A stretch of DNA of 64,000 bases, taken from JAYVYM01 sp046593925. Lineage in GTDB: Bacteria; Actinomycetota; Actinomycetes; Mycobacteriales; SCTD01. Position 1 is the stretch's first letter, and every line of letters begins with the position of its first letter. The translations under genes were made by a program, and so were the position numbers. The notes under the pieces were generated by a model. It searched no databases. It had not been told where the DNA came from and was given only the letters and a program-made list of their open reading frames with translations. The DNA lies in the NCBI GenBank assembly GCA_046593925.1, contig JBKJQN010000084.1:1-64000 (forward strand), written 5' to 3'. Positions 1-8,248 of this stretch are shown piece after piece.

Positions 1-167
1 AACAGGTCCTCGGGCGGGTACCCGGTGATGGCCAGTTCCGGGAAGACCGCGAGGTCGCAGCCCGCGTCGTCCGCCACTTCCAGAGCGGTCAGCATGCGGC
101 CGACGTTGCCGTCCAGATCGCCCACCACGCTGTTGATCTGGCAGGCGGCAATGCGCAATCGGGGCAC
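1..167 (-). CDS. nadE: NAD+ synthetase, N-terminal fragment (cut by window start)
   Basis: The first 55 codons of a glutamine-dependent NAD+ synthetase, running off the window. The peptide begins VPRLRIAACQINSVVGDLDG and continues to FPELAITGYPPEDL, the start of the nitrilase-type glutaminase domain that releases ammonia for NAD+ formation; the E of FPEL is the family's catalytic glutamate. The start is taken as GTG at 165-167. It has no clear ribosome-binding site, but a TAGGCT box lies 6 nt upstream, suggesting a leaderless transcript. It diverges from glnE. This is the first of two nadE genes in the window; the other (11699-13507) is complete and clearly different in sequence. Confidence 0.85.
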   Translation of the reverse strand, partial: MPRLRIAACQINSVVGDLDGNVGRMLTALEVADDAGCDLAVFPELAITGYPPEDL

Positions 168-173
168 GGGAAG

Positions 174-179
174 AGCCTA
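174..179 (-). promoter_or_regulatory. Putative leaderless -10 box of the partial nadE
   Basis: TAGGCT on the minus strand, 6 nt before the GTG start. It fits TANNNT, the actinobacterial -10 element, at the spacing that would put the transcription start on or next to the start codon. No good -35 was seen. Confidence 0.4.
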
Positions 180-198
180 ATGACGCGACACTTGCGCG

Positions 199-2904
199 AT
201 GTCCCTGGCGGCCGCCATCGAGCGTTCGGCCGCGCCGGCGTCGGTCCGGCTGGCGGTGGAGCGTCTCGGCGAGGAGCGCCCCGATGTCCTCGCCCGCATG
301 GAGGAAGAGCCGTCGCTGCGAGACGCCTTCGTCGCCGCCACGGCCGCCAGCCGCTCCCTCACCGAGCTGCTTCTCGCCGATCCGGCCGCCGTCGACGTCC
401 TGGCCGACCTCGACCGCCGGCCCGTCCTGACACCCGGCGACGACGTGCGCCGCTGGAAGCGGCTGGAGCTGTTGCGGATCGCAGCCCGCGACCTCCTGGG
501 TTGTGACGACCTGCCGGCGGTGGGCGCCGCCCTCGCCCACCTGGCCGACGAGGTGCTCGGCGCCGCGCTGGCGGCCGGGGGCCCTGCGGCGGAGGGGCTG
601 GCCGTGGTCGGCATGGGCAAGCTCGGCGGGGCGGAGCTGAACTACTCGAGCGACGTCGACATCCTCTTCGTCAGCTCCGGCGCCGGCTCGGCCGACGACG
701 ATGCCCGGGCGGCGCGGGCCGTGCTCGACGTGGCCCGCACGTGCTTCCGGGTCGACGTCGACCTACGGCCCGAAGGCCGCGACGGCCCGTTGGTGCGGTC
801 GCTCGGCTCGTACGAGGCCTACTGGGACCGGTGGGCGCAGACGTGGGAGTTCCAGGCGCTGCTCAAAGCCCGGCCCGTCGCTGGCGACCCGGCCCTCGGC
901 GCCGCCTTCACCGCCGCCGCCGCCGACCGGCTCTGGGGACGACCGTTCACGGCCGACGACCTCCGGGCCGTCCGGGCCATGAAGGCTCGGGCCGAGGCCG
1001 AGCTGGCCCGGAAGGGCCTTACCGACCGGGAGGTGAAGCGGGGTCGGGGCGGCATCCGAGATATCGAGTTCTCCGTGCAGCTCCTCCAGCTGGTGCACGG
1101 ACGGCACGACCCGGCGCTGCGCTCACCGACCACCCTCGACGCGCTGGCCGAAATGGGCGCCGGTGGGTACATCGAGCCCGGCGACGCCCGCGCCCTCGAC
1201 TACTCCTACCGCCTGCTGCGGACCGTCGAGCACCGCCTTCAGCTCGTCGCCGAACAACAGGTCCACACCCTGCCCGTCCGGGGCGAGGCCATGGACCGCC
1301 TGGCCCGGGTCATGGGCTACAGGGACACGGTCGAGGCCGGCGCCGGCGACCTGCTCGCCGGCTACCTGAACCGCCAGCAGGCCACCGTGCGGGCCATTCA
1401 CGAGCACCTCTTCTTCCGTCCCTTGCTCGACCAGCTCATCCACGGGGCCAGCGCGTCGGCCCACCTGGCGGACGAAGCCGTCGCCGCCCGGCTGTCGGCC
1501 TTCGGGTTCACCGACGCCGAGCGCACCCGCCAGGCGTTGCACGAGCTGACCCGGGGACTCACCCGATCGTCCCGGTTGATGCAGCAGATGCTGCCCCTCC
1601 TGCTGGGGTGGCTGTCCGAGTCACCCGACCCCGACCTGGGCCTATTGGGCCTGCGTATTCTCACCACCGGTCAGCAGCAGGCCACCGAGATGGGCGTCGC
1701 CTTCCGCGAGTCCCCCGAGGCGGCCCGGCGGCTCTGCCTGCTCCTCGGCACCGGCCGCATCTTTGCCGACACCTTTGAGCACCAGCCCGACCTGATCCCC
1801 GCACTCGGCCAGCCCGACGGCCTCGATCCCCGCCGGCCGGGCGCACTGCTGGCGGGGAGCGCCAACGCCCTCGCCTGGCGGGAGCACACCGAGGACCGCC
1901 AGCTCGCCCTGCTCCGTTACAAGCGACGTGAGCTGTTGCGGATCGCGGCGGCCGACGTGCTCGACGTGGCCCCCGGGGGCGACGACCACGTCGTGGTCAC
2001 TGCCGCCCAGCTCACCGCTCTGGCCGAGGCGTGTGTCTCGTCGGCCCTCGACGCGCTGGCGCCCCGCCTCCCGTTCGCCGTCATCGCCTTGGGCCGATTC
2101 GGTGGTGCCGAGCTCTCCTACGCCAGCGACCTGGACCTCCTCTTCGTCTACGACGGCGCCACCTCGGCCGACTTCGCCGTGGCCGAGCGGGTGGGCGAGC
2201 ACCTGGTGCGCTTCCTCGCCGGGATGACGCCGCCGACGCGGGTGTACCCCGTCGACCTGGCCCTTCGCCCGGAGGGTAAGGACGGACCACTTGCTCGCAG
2301 CCTCGACGGCTACCGCGCCTATTACGGGCGGTGGTCCCGCACCTGGGAGCGTCAGGCGCTGGTGCGGGCCCGGCCGGTGGCCGGCGACGCCGACGTGGCC
2401 CGGCGGTTCATGGAGATCGTCGAGCCCCACGTGTGGGCCGGCGGGCTCGCCGAGGAGGGCGCCCGTGAGATCCGCCGCATGAAAGCCCGCATCGAACGCG
2501 AGCGCCTACCCGCCGGCGAGGATCCGCAGTTCCACCTCAAACTCGGTCGAGGCTCGCTGTCCGACGTCGAGTTCTGCGCCCAGCTCCTCCAGCTGCAGCA
2601 CGGGGTGCGCGCCGCCGGCACCATGCCGGCGCTGGCCGCGTTGGAGGCGGCGGGCGCCCTCGCCCCAGAGGACAGGGCCGTGCTGGCCGAGGCGTACCGG
2701 TTCTGCGAGCGCACCCGGAACCGGCTCTTCCTCATCCGGGGCACGCCCGATGAGTCATTGCCGAGCCGGCCCGAGCAGCTCACCCGCCTGGCCCGGTCGC
2801 TAGGCACCGCCCCCCAGGACCTCCGCGAGCAGTACCGCCGCACCACCCGCAGGAGCCGGGCCACCGTCGAGCGGCTCTTCTACGGCAAGACGTCCGGCCA
2901 GTGA
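199..2904 (+). CDS. glnE: Bifunctional glutamine synthetase adenylyltransferase/deadenylase
   Basis: 901 aa, slightly shorter than the usual 950-1000. GlnE attaches and removes AMP on glutamine synthetase according to nitrogen status. Both nucleotidyltransferase domains are present: the N-terminal one with GMGKLGGAELNYSSDVDIL near residue 138 and the C-terminal one with GRFGGAELSYASDLDLLF near residue 630. Each keeps the DxD metal-binding pair, so both activities look intact. The ATG at 199 follows directly on the divergent nadE, with only 31 bp between the two starts. The stop overlaps the next start as GTGA, implying translational coupling to the pentapeptide-repeat gene. Its likely target, glnA, lies 4 kb downstream on the other strand. 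Confidence 0.95.
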   Translation: MSLAAAIERSAAPASVRLAVERLGEERPDVLARMEEEPSLRDAFVAATAASRSLTELLLADPAAVDVLADLDRRPVLTPGDDVRRWKRLELLRIAARDLLGCDDLPAVGAALAHLADEVLGAALAAGGPAAEGLAVVGMGKLGGAELNYSSDVDILFVSSGAGSADDDARAARAVLDVARTCFRVDVDLRPEGRDGPLVRSLGSYEAYWDRWAQTWEFQALLKARPVAGDPALGAAFTAAAADRLWGRPFTADDLRAVRAMKARAEAELARKGLTDREVKRGRGGIRDIEFSVQLLQLVHGRHDPALRSPTTLDALAEMGAGGYIEPGDARALDYSYRLLRTVEHRLQLVAEQQVHTLPVRGEAMDRLARVMGYRDTVEAGAGDLLAGYLNRQQATVRAIHEHLFFRPLLDQLIHGASASAHLADEAVAARLSAFGFTDAERTRQALHELTRGLTRSSRLMQQMLPLLLGWLSESPDPDLGLLGLRILTTGQQQATEMGVAFRESPEAARRLCLLLGTGRIFADTFEHQPDLIPALGQPDGLDPRRPGALLAGSANALAWREHTEDRQLALLRYKRRELLRIAAADVLDVAPGGDDHVVVTAAQLTALAEACVSSALDALAPRLPFAVIALGRFGGAELSYASDLDLLFVYDGATSADFAVAERVGEHLVRFLAGMTPPTRVYPVDLALRPEGKDGPLARSLDGYRAYYGRWSRTWERQALVRARPVAGDADVARRFMEIVEPHVWAGGLAEEGAREIRRMKARIERERLPAGEDPQFHLKLGRGSLSDVEFCAQLLQLQHGVRAAGTMPALAALEAAGALAPEDRAVLAEAYRFCERTRNRLFLIRGTPDESLPSRPEQLTRLARSLGTAPQDLREQYRRTTRRSRATVERLFYGKTSGQ

Positions 2905-3569
2905 CGATCCAGCCGCCGCGTCTGGGCGCCGGCCTTGTCGCCCTCGACGACCCCGAGCTGGCCGACGGCGTCGAGTGGGTCGGCGTCGAGGTGACCGGTG
3001 AGGTCGCCGGCCGAGCCGAGATCGACGACGTCGAGGTGGCGTCGTCGCGCCTGACCAACGTCCGCCTGACCGGCCGGCGGTTCGAGCGCCTGCGGATGGT
3101 CGACGTGCTCATAGAGGACTCCGAGCTGTCGGGTGTCACCATCGGAGAGGGGCACTTCCTGCGCGTGGAGCTGCGGCGGTGCCGCCTGTCGGGACTGGTC
3201 GCCTCCACCCTGAAGGCGAACCACGTCCGCCTGACCGACTGCAGGGCCGACGGCGCCATGTTCCGGATGACGAAGTGGGACCACACCGAGTTCCGCGACG
3301 TCGACCTGCGCGACGCCGACTTTCATGCGTCAGCCATGGCCGGCGTCCGCCTGCTCGGCTGCGACCTGGCCGGCGCCGACTTCTCCCGGGCGTCGATGGC
3401 CGGCGTGGCCCTGCACGGCTCGACCGTCGCCGGCATCCTCGGCGCCGACTCGCTCCGGGGGGCGGTTGTCGCCGGCGACCAGGTGCTGTCCCTCGCCCTG
3501 CCGGCGCTCGCCGCCCTCGGCATCAAGGTCGACGACGGCTACCTCGACGGCGACCCGCCGGCGGGCTGA
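2901..3569 (+). CDS. Pentapeptide-repeat protein
   Basis: 222 aa. Residues from about 40 to 190 show degenerate A(D/N)LXX-type five-residue repeats (for example DVDLRDADFHAS and GCDLAGADFSRAS), which form a right-handed quadrilateral beta-helix. The function of most such proteins is unknown; some mimic DNA and protect gyrase. There is no signal peptide or membrane segment. The GTG start overlaps the glnE stop (GTGA), so it is probably translated with glnE, which could hint at a role in the same nitrogen response. That link is inference from position only. Confidence 0.85.
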   Translation: MTIQPPRLGAGLVALDDPELADGVEWVGVEVTGEVAGRAEIDDVEVASSRLTNVRLTGRRFERLRMVDVLIEDSELSGVTIGEGHFLRVELRRCRLSGLVASTLKANHVRLTDCRADGAMFRMTKWDHTEFRDVDLRDADFHASAMAGVRLLGCDLAGADFSRASMAGVALHGSTVAGILGADSLRGAVVAGDQVLSLALPALAALGIKVDDGYLDGDPPAG

Positions 3570-3580
3570 CCCAACGAACC

Positions 3581-3626
3581 CGTTTGGTCAATCCGCGGCG
3601 CCATACGACCCCCAATTGACCAAACG
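3581..3626. repeat. 12-bp perfect inverted repeat between convergent genes
   Basis: CGTTTGGTCAAT at 3581-3592 and its exact reverse complement at 3615-3626, separated by 22 bp. It lies between the ends of the pentapeptide gene (+) and the lipoprotein gene (-). It may act as a bidirectional terminator, although it lacks a T-run and the arms are AT-rich for this genome. A protein-binding site is the alternative. Confidence 0.7.
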
Positions 3627-3630
3627 CCGG

Positions 3631-4434
3631 TCATGTGCGGTGGAAGGTCACCTTCTTCGAGCCGCTGGTGCACTCGAAGTCCGATGACGGGAGGCCCCGC
3701 CCGTCGTTCTGGCTCACCCGTACGCAGACCCAGCCGTCCGCTTCGACCCGTGAGGGCCCGCCGGTCGCGCCGACCTGGGCGCCGACCTTACGCACCAGCG
3801 CCTCTGCCTCGACGCAGCCGATGCCCATGGCCACGATGTCGCTGGCCAGGTTGTCGGAGTTCGGGGTGAAGCCGACGCTGACACAGGGGCCGGCGGTCGT
3901 GGTCACCTCGAGCTCTCCGATGAAGCAGGCGGTGCACGTGAAGACGATCCGGTAGCTGCCGGAGGTCACCGGTCGTTCGCCGATATCGCTCATACGGCAG
4001 TTGCCGATGGGGGGCACGGTGAACTGGCCGGTGAGGCGGCCGGCGGCCGAGATGGTCACGGTATGGGTGGCCAGGGCGTACAGGTTGCAGCCGGTCTTCT
4101 CGGCCAGCCACAGGTTGGTGCCTTGGGCCCGCCACATCTCATCGGTGAACCCGTTCCCCTCGATGCGGACCAGGGCGCCGACCGCCGCTCTCGCCGGCGT
4201 GGCGGTCACTTGCGGGATCCCGTTCACCACGACCGCCGGCGCAATGGTTGTGGTGGAGGGAGTGGCAGTCGTTACCACCGGGACGGTGGTCGTCGTCGAC
4301 GGCGGGACGGGCGTCGGAGCGAGGGTTGTGCTCGGCGCGGTGGCCACCGGCCCCAAGGAGGTCGCATCGTCGCCGCTCGAGCAGGCGCCGAGCGCCAGCA
4401 ACGCCAGGGCCACATGACCTGTGATCCACCGCAT
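3631..4434 (-). CDS. Secreted lipoprotein with Thr/Pro-rich linker, function unknown
   Basis: 267 aa. It has an N-terminal signal sequence ending in a lipobox (LALGAC, Cys near residue 18), then a linker rich in Thr, Pro and Val to about residue 75, then a Cys-containing extracellular domain of no recognised family. Six or more cysteines after the lipobox suggest disulfides. The start MRWITGH was chosen because AGGAGGAAC (4440-4446 region) is correctly spaced before it; an ATG seven codons upstream has no such site. It is convergent with the glnE pair. Confidence 0.8.
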   Translation of the reverse strand: MRWITGHVALALLALGACSSGDDATSLGPVATAPSTTLAPTPVPPSTTTTVPVVTTATPSTTTIAPAVVVNGIPQVTATPARAAVGALVRIEGNGFTDEMWRAQGTNLWLAEKTGCNLYALATHTVTISAAGRLTGQFTVPPIGNCRMSDIGERPVTSGSYRIVFTCTACFIGELEVTTTAGPCVSVGFTPNSDNLASDIVAMGIGCVEAEALVRKVGAQVGATGGPSRVEADGWVCVRVSQNDGRGLPSSDFECTSGSKKVTFHRT

Positions 4435-4547
4435 CCTGTTCCTCCTGTGGGTCACCCGCCGACGACATCATTCTGACGTGCCGGCGTAACCGGCGGAGCT
4501 CTGTTCCGTAACGGAACGGCTACAGCCACGCCGCGGCTCGGTCACAC

Positions 4548-5981
4548 TTGGGTGTGGTGAATACCGCCCTCAGCCGGCCCGTCGAGTCGTTCGTCCGCGA
4601 GTTCGCACCCGTCCTCGTCGACCTCGTCGCCGGCCTCCCCCTCGCGAAAGCCGACAAGCTGCCCGACGACGTCGTCTTGGAGGGGTTCAATCTGGTGGCC
4701 GCGTTCATCGACGCCGACGGCCGACACACCGACGAGGAGCTGTGGGCCTTCATCGGGGTGTTCGCCGCCCGTTTTGACACGGTGGCCCGGGCAGCCAGCC
4801 CGGAGTCGCTTCGGGCCGCCGGTCTCCTCGCCGGCCGGCGCACGTTCCTCGACCGGCCGTCGCCGCTCTTCGACCTGCTGGTACAGGCCGACCTGCGGAG
4901 CCGGACCGGCCACGCCTGGCGCTACTACCTGGCCGCCGTCGACCTGGCCCACGTGGTCTTCTCCCTCGACGACCACCCGTCGCACGCCGAGCTGACGGCG
5001 GTCGAGCGGTTCCGTTCCCTGCTCCTGCGGGCCATGGACACCGCCGGCGTCCCCCGCCCCGGCGGGCCTACCCCGCAGCCGTCCGCCGGCGGCGGAATGG
5101 CGCCCGGCGCCGCCTCGGTCGAGCCGGAAGAGCCGCTGGAGCCGGCCCGCCCGTTGGAGGAGCTGCTGGCCGAGCTCGACGGCCTCGTCGGGCTGGCGCC
5201 GGTCAAGGCCGAGGTGAAGCTGGTCACCAACCTGCTCCGCATCGAGAAGCTGCGGACCGAGCGGGGCCTGCCGGTCGTCGAGCACAGCCGCCACCTCGTC
5301 TTCACCGGCAATCCCGGCACGGGTAAGACCACGGTCGCCCGCCTGCTGGCCCAGATCTATCGGACCCTCGGGGTGGTCGAGACGGGCCAGCTCGTCGAGA
5401 CCGACCGGTCGGGGCTGGTGGCCGGCTACGTCGGCCAGACGGCCATGAAGGTCAAAGACGTGTTCGGCAAGGCGCTGGGCGGCATCCTGCTGATCGACGA
5501 AGCCCATGCCTTGGCTCGCGGTGAGGACCGTGACTTCGGGCACGAAGCCATCGACATGATCGTCAAGCTCATGGAGGATCACCGCGACGACGTGGTGCTC
5601 ATCGTCGCCGGCTACCCCGACGAGATGGCGGCGTTCCTCGATGCCAATCCCGGGCTGCGCTCGCGGTTCCCGAAGACGATCTTCTTCGACGACTATTCCA
5701 ACGACGATCTATTGCGGATCTTCGACGGCATGGCGGCCAAAAGCCATTACACGCCGACCGAGGACGCTCGGAATCGGGTCCTCGACTACGTGGCCGCCCG
5801 ACCTCGCGACCGGGGCTTCGGCAACGCCCGTCTCGTGCGCAACCTGTTCGAGGCCGCGGTCTCGACCCAGGCCAGCAGGGTCGTCGAGCTCGGAGAGGTC
5901 TCCGACGAGATTCTCGTCGGACTGGAGGCGGCCGACATCCCCCAAGCCAGCCTCCTTCTCCCGGGGCCGCTCGAGTCCTGA
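4548..5981 (+). CDS. AAA+ ATPase of the CbbX/SpoVK type
   Basis: 477 aa. The N-terminal ~170 residues are an uncharacterised helical region, followed by a Pro/Ala-rich hinge and one AAA+ module. Walker A is GNPGTGKT (near residue 254), Walker B is ILLIDEAH (near 314), and a sensor/arginine-finger stretch is LRSRFPKTI. The module resembles CbbX (Rubisco activase of red-type Rubisco) and SpoVK. No Rubisco gene is present, so a remodelling role on some other partner is more likely. The start is TTG at 4548, with in-frame GTG codons at 4554 and 4557 as alternatives; no clear ribosome-binding site decides between them. Confidence 0.85.
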   Translation: MGVVNTALSRPVESFVREFAPVLVDLVAGLPLAKADKLPDDVVLEGFNLVAAFIDADGRHTDEELWAFIGVFAARFDTVARAASPESLRAAGLLAGRRTFLDRPSPLFDLLVQADLRSRTGHAWRYYLAAVDLAHVVFSLDDHPSHAELTAVERFRSLLLRAMDTAGVPRPGGPTPQPSAGGGMAPGAASVEPEEPLEPARPLEELLAELDGLVGLAPVKAEVKLVTNLLRIEKLRTERGLPVVEHSRHLVFTGNPGTGKTTVARLLAQIYRTLGVVETGQLVETDRSGLVAGYVGQTAMKVKDVFGKALGGILLIDEAHALARGEDRDFGHEAIDMIVKLMEDHRDDVVLIVAGYPDEMAAFLDANPGLRSRFPKTIFFDDYSNDDLLRIFDGMAAKSHYTPTEDARNRVLDYVAARPRDRGFGNARLVRNLFEAAVSTQASRVVELGEVSDEILVGLEAADIPQASLLLPGPLES

Positions 5982-5987
5982 CGGGCC

Positions 5988-6668
5988 TTAGAGGCCCCAG
6001 CGGGATTGGCCGAAGCGGTACCCGACCGACCGGACGGTCTGGATCAGCGCGGCGTGCTCCTCGCTGAGCTTGGCCCGCAGGCGCCGGATGTGGACGTCGA
6101 CCGTGCGGGCCCCGCCGTAGTACTCGTAGCCCCACACCCGGGACAGCAGCATCTCCCGCGTGAACACCTTGCCGGGATGGGTAGCGAGGAAGCGGAGCAG
6201 CTCGTACTCCATGTAGGTGAGATCGAGGGGACGGCCGTCGATGGCGGCCTGGTAGGTCTCCAGGTTGAGGATGAGCGGCCCGTACTCGATGAGCTCGGGA
6301 CGGGTCCCCCGGCCGGTGCGCCAGAACAGGTGCTTGAGTCGGGCCTCTAGCTCGCCGGGCTGCAGGGGCAGGAGGCAGAAGTCGTCGAAGAGGTCCTCGC
6401 GGGGCTCCAGCGCGCCCAGGTGGGTGGCTCGGACCACCAGTAGAAGGGGCTCGAGGGGGATGTCGCGCTTGCGGAGATGCCGGCACATCGCCGCCGCGCC
6501 GTTCGGGTCGTCGTCGGAGCAGATGAGGGCGCCGGCCCACCCGTCCTCGGGCTCCAGGCGGGTGGCTTCGTCCGGCGTCGTGGCGGCGCGGAATGGGTAG
6601 CCGGCGTCGGCGAGGGTCTTGGCCAACGCCGGCGGCGGCGGATCGGGGAAGACGAGGAGAGGTTCCAT
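5988..6668 (-). CDS. GlnR-like winged-helix response regulator
   Basis: 226 aa. The N-terminal ~110 residues look like an atypical receiver domain (no clean phosphorylation pocket). The C-terminal ~100 are an OmpR/PhoB winged helix (DLTYMEYELLRFLATHPGKV, RTVDVHIRRLRAKL, VRSVGYRF). This architecture and the DNA-binding sequence match GlnR, the orphan global nitrogen regulator of actinobacteria. It lies 5 nt downstream of the glnA stop on the same strand, so it is probably cotranscribed with glnA, one of the classic GlnR targets. The start ATG at 6666-6668 is the first one that gives a sensible receiver N-terminus; the longer frame is a shadow of glnA. Confidence 0.85.
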   Translation of the reverse strand: MEPLLVFPDPPPPALAKTLADAGYPFRAATTPDEATRLEPEDGWAGALICSDDDPNGAAAMCRHLRKRDIPLEPLLLVVRATHLGALEPREDLFDDFCLLPLQPGELEARLKHLFWRTGRGTRPELIEYGPLILNLETYQAAIDGRPLDLTYMEYELLRFLATHPGKVFTREMLLSRVWGYEYYGGARTVDVHIRRLRAKLSEEHAALIQTVRSVGYRFGQSRWGL

Positions 6669-6673
6669 GGCCG

Positions 6674-8008
6674 CTAGAGGTTCAGGTACCGGTCGAGCTC
6701 GAACTGGGTCACCTGTGTGCGGTAGCTGTCCCACTCCGCCCGCTTGTTGCGGATGAACCACTCGAAGACGTGCTCGCCCAGGGCCTCGGGCAGCAGCTCG
6801 GAGCGCTCCATGCACCCGATGGCCTCGGACAGCGACCCCGGCAGCGCCTCGACGCCCTCGGCCAGGCGCTCCTCGGCGGTCATCTCGTACAGGTTCTGCG
6901 TCAGCTCGGGCGCCAGCTCGTAGGACTCCTCGATGCCCTTGAGGCCGGCGGCCAGGATGACGGCGAACGCAAGGTACGGGTTGCACGCCGGGTCCGGTGA
7001 GCGGAACTCGATGCGGGTGGACGCAGGCTTATTCCGCTTGGAGCTCGGCACCCGAAGGAGGGCCGAACTGTTGTTTCGAGCCCAGGCCACGTAGGCCGGC
7101 GCTTCGAAGCCGACCACCAGCCGCTTGTAGGAGTTGACCCACTGGTTTGTGACCGCGGTGATCTCGGCTGCGTGGCGGAGCAGGCCGGCGATGAAGTGCT
7201 TGCCGACCGGCGAGAGGTGGCTCGGGTCGGCGCCGTCGTGGAAGGCGTTGCGGTCGCCCTCGAACAGCGACAGGTGGGTGTGCATGCCGCTGCCGGGCTG
7301 GTCGCTGAACGGCTTGGGCATGAAAGTCGCATAGACGCCCTGGGACAGCGCGACCTCCTTGATGACGTGCCGGGTGGTGAGGATGTTGTCGGCGGTCGAC
7401 AGCGCGTCGGCGTAGCGCAGGTCGATCTCCTGCTGGCCGGGCGCCACCTCGTGGTGGGAGTACTCCACCGAGATGCCCATGCTCTCCAGCACGGTGATCG
7501 CCTGCCTGCGGAAGTCGTGCGTGACGTCGTGCGGAGTCAGGTCGAAGTAGCCGCCGGCGTCGACCGGCTCCGGTACGACGCCCTTCGGGGGCAGCGCCTT
7601 CAGCAGGAAGAACTCGATCTCGGGGTGGGTGTAGAAGGTGAATCCGGCGTCGGCAGCCTTGGCCAGGGTGCGCCGCAGTACGTGCCGCGGGTCGGCCCAG
7701 CTCGGCGAGCCGTCGGGCATCGAGATGTCGCAGAACATCCGCGCGGTGCCCGGCGACTCCCCGCGCCAGGGCAGCACCTGGAAGGTCGCCGGGTCGGGCT
7801 TGGCGAGCATGTCGCTCTCGTGCACCCGCGCGAAGCCCTCGATCGCCGACCCGTCGAAGCCGATGCCCTCCGCGAACGCCCCCTCGAGCTCCGCCGGCGC
7901 GATGGCGACCGACTTCAGAGTGCCGAGGACGTCGGTGAACCACAGCCGGATGAACCGGATGTCCCGCTCCTCGAGCGTACGAAGCACGAACTCCTGCTGC
8001 TTGTCCAT
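6674..8008 (-). CDS. glnA: Type I glutamine synthetase (short form)
   Basis: 444 aa, matching the short GlnA2-like actinobacterial class. It makes glutamine from glutamate, ammonia and ATP. Visible elements are the N-terminal beta-grasp, the active-site DGSAIEGF, HPEIEFFLL, HHEVAPGQQEIDLRY, the ATP region GSGMHTHLSLF, and RIEFRSPDPACNPYLAFA near the C-terminus. The stretch before it reads VPSSKRNKPAS where most relatives have VPMYKPxK. The C-terminal part (NLYEMTAEERLAEGVEALP) looks acidimicrobial to me, whereas the flanking genes beyond 8 kb look like other actinobacteria. A recombination or assembly joint could lie in this gene. Confidence 0.95.
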   Translation of the reverse strand: MDKQQEFVLRTLEERDIRFIRLWFTDVLGTLKSVAIAPAELEGAFAEGIGFDGSAIEGFARVHESDMLAKPDPATFQVLPWRGESPGTARMFCDISMPDGSPSWADPRHVLRRTLAKAADAGFTFYTHPEIEFFLLKALPPKGVVPEPVDAGGYFDLTPHDVTHDFRRQAITVLESMGISVEYSHHEVAPGQQEIDLRYADALSTADNILTTRHVIKEVALSQGVYATFMPKPFSDQPGSGMHTHLSLFEGDRNAFHDGADPSHLSPVGKHFIAGLLRHAAEITAVTNQWVNSYKRLVVGFEAPAYVAWARNNSSALLRVPSSKRNKPASTRIEFRSPDPACNPYLAFAVILAAGLKGIEESYELAPELTQNLYEMTAEERLAEGVEALPGSLSEAIGCMERSELLPEALGEHVFEWFIRNKRAEWDSYRTQVTQFELDRYLNL

Positions 8009-8021
8009 GCTCGGCAGTCTG

Positions 8022-8162
8022 TCAGCCCTTGGGGCGCGCACCGCCACGCACCGCGTCCAGGGCCGACGAGCCGCCGGCCGGCGGGGTCTGTCCCTTGGTC
8101 TTCTTGTTCTGGTCCTGCTTGGGCTTCCTGACCTCGCGGCTGTTCTTGCTCTTGTCTGCCAT
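8022..8162 (-). CDS. Small basic protein upstream of glnA
   Basis: 46 aa, start MADKSKNSREVRKPKQDQNK, rich in Lys, Arg, Gln and Pro, with no membrane segment. AGGAGA lies 6 nt before the ATG, a good ribosome-binding site. It is 13 nt upstream of glnA and probably shares its transcript. Short Lys-rich genes in this position are common in actinobacteria, and none has a known job that I can cite. Its charge would suit binding RNA, DNA or the GlnA ring, but this is speculation. Confidence 0.7.
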   Translation of the reverse strand: MADKSKNSREVRKPKQDQNKKTKGQTPPAGGSSALDAVRGGARPKG

Positions 8163-8248
8163 GGCGGTCTCCTGCGGTAGCGGTGCACGGGCGGTGCGGA
8201 GCCCGACCGGCGCGCCGAGTCCTGTCACTGTGTCACGGCAGGGCCCCG

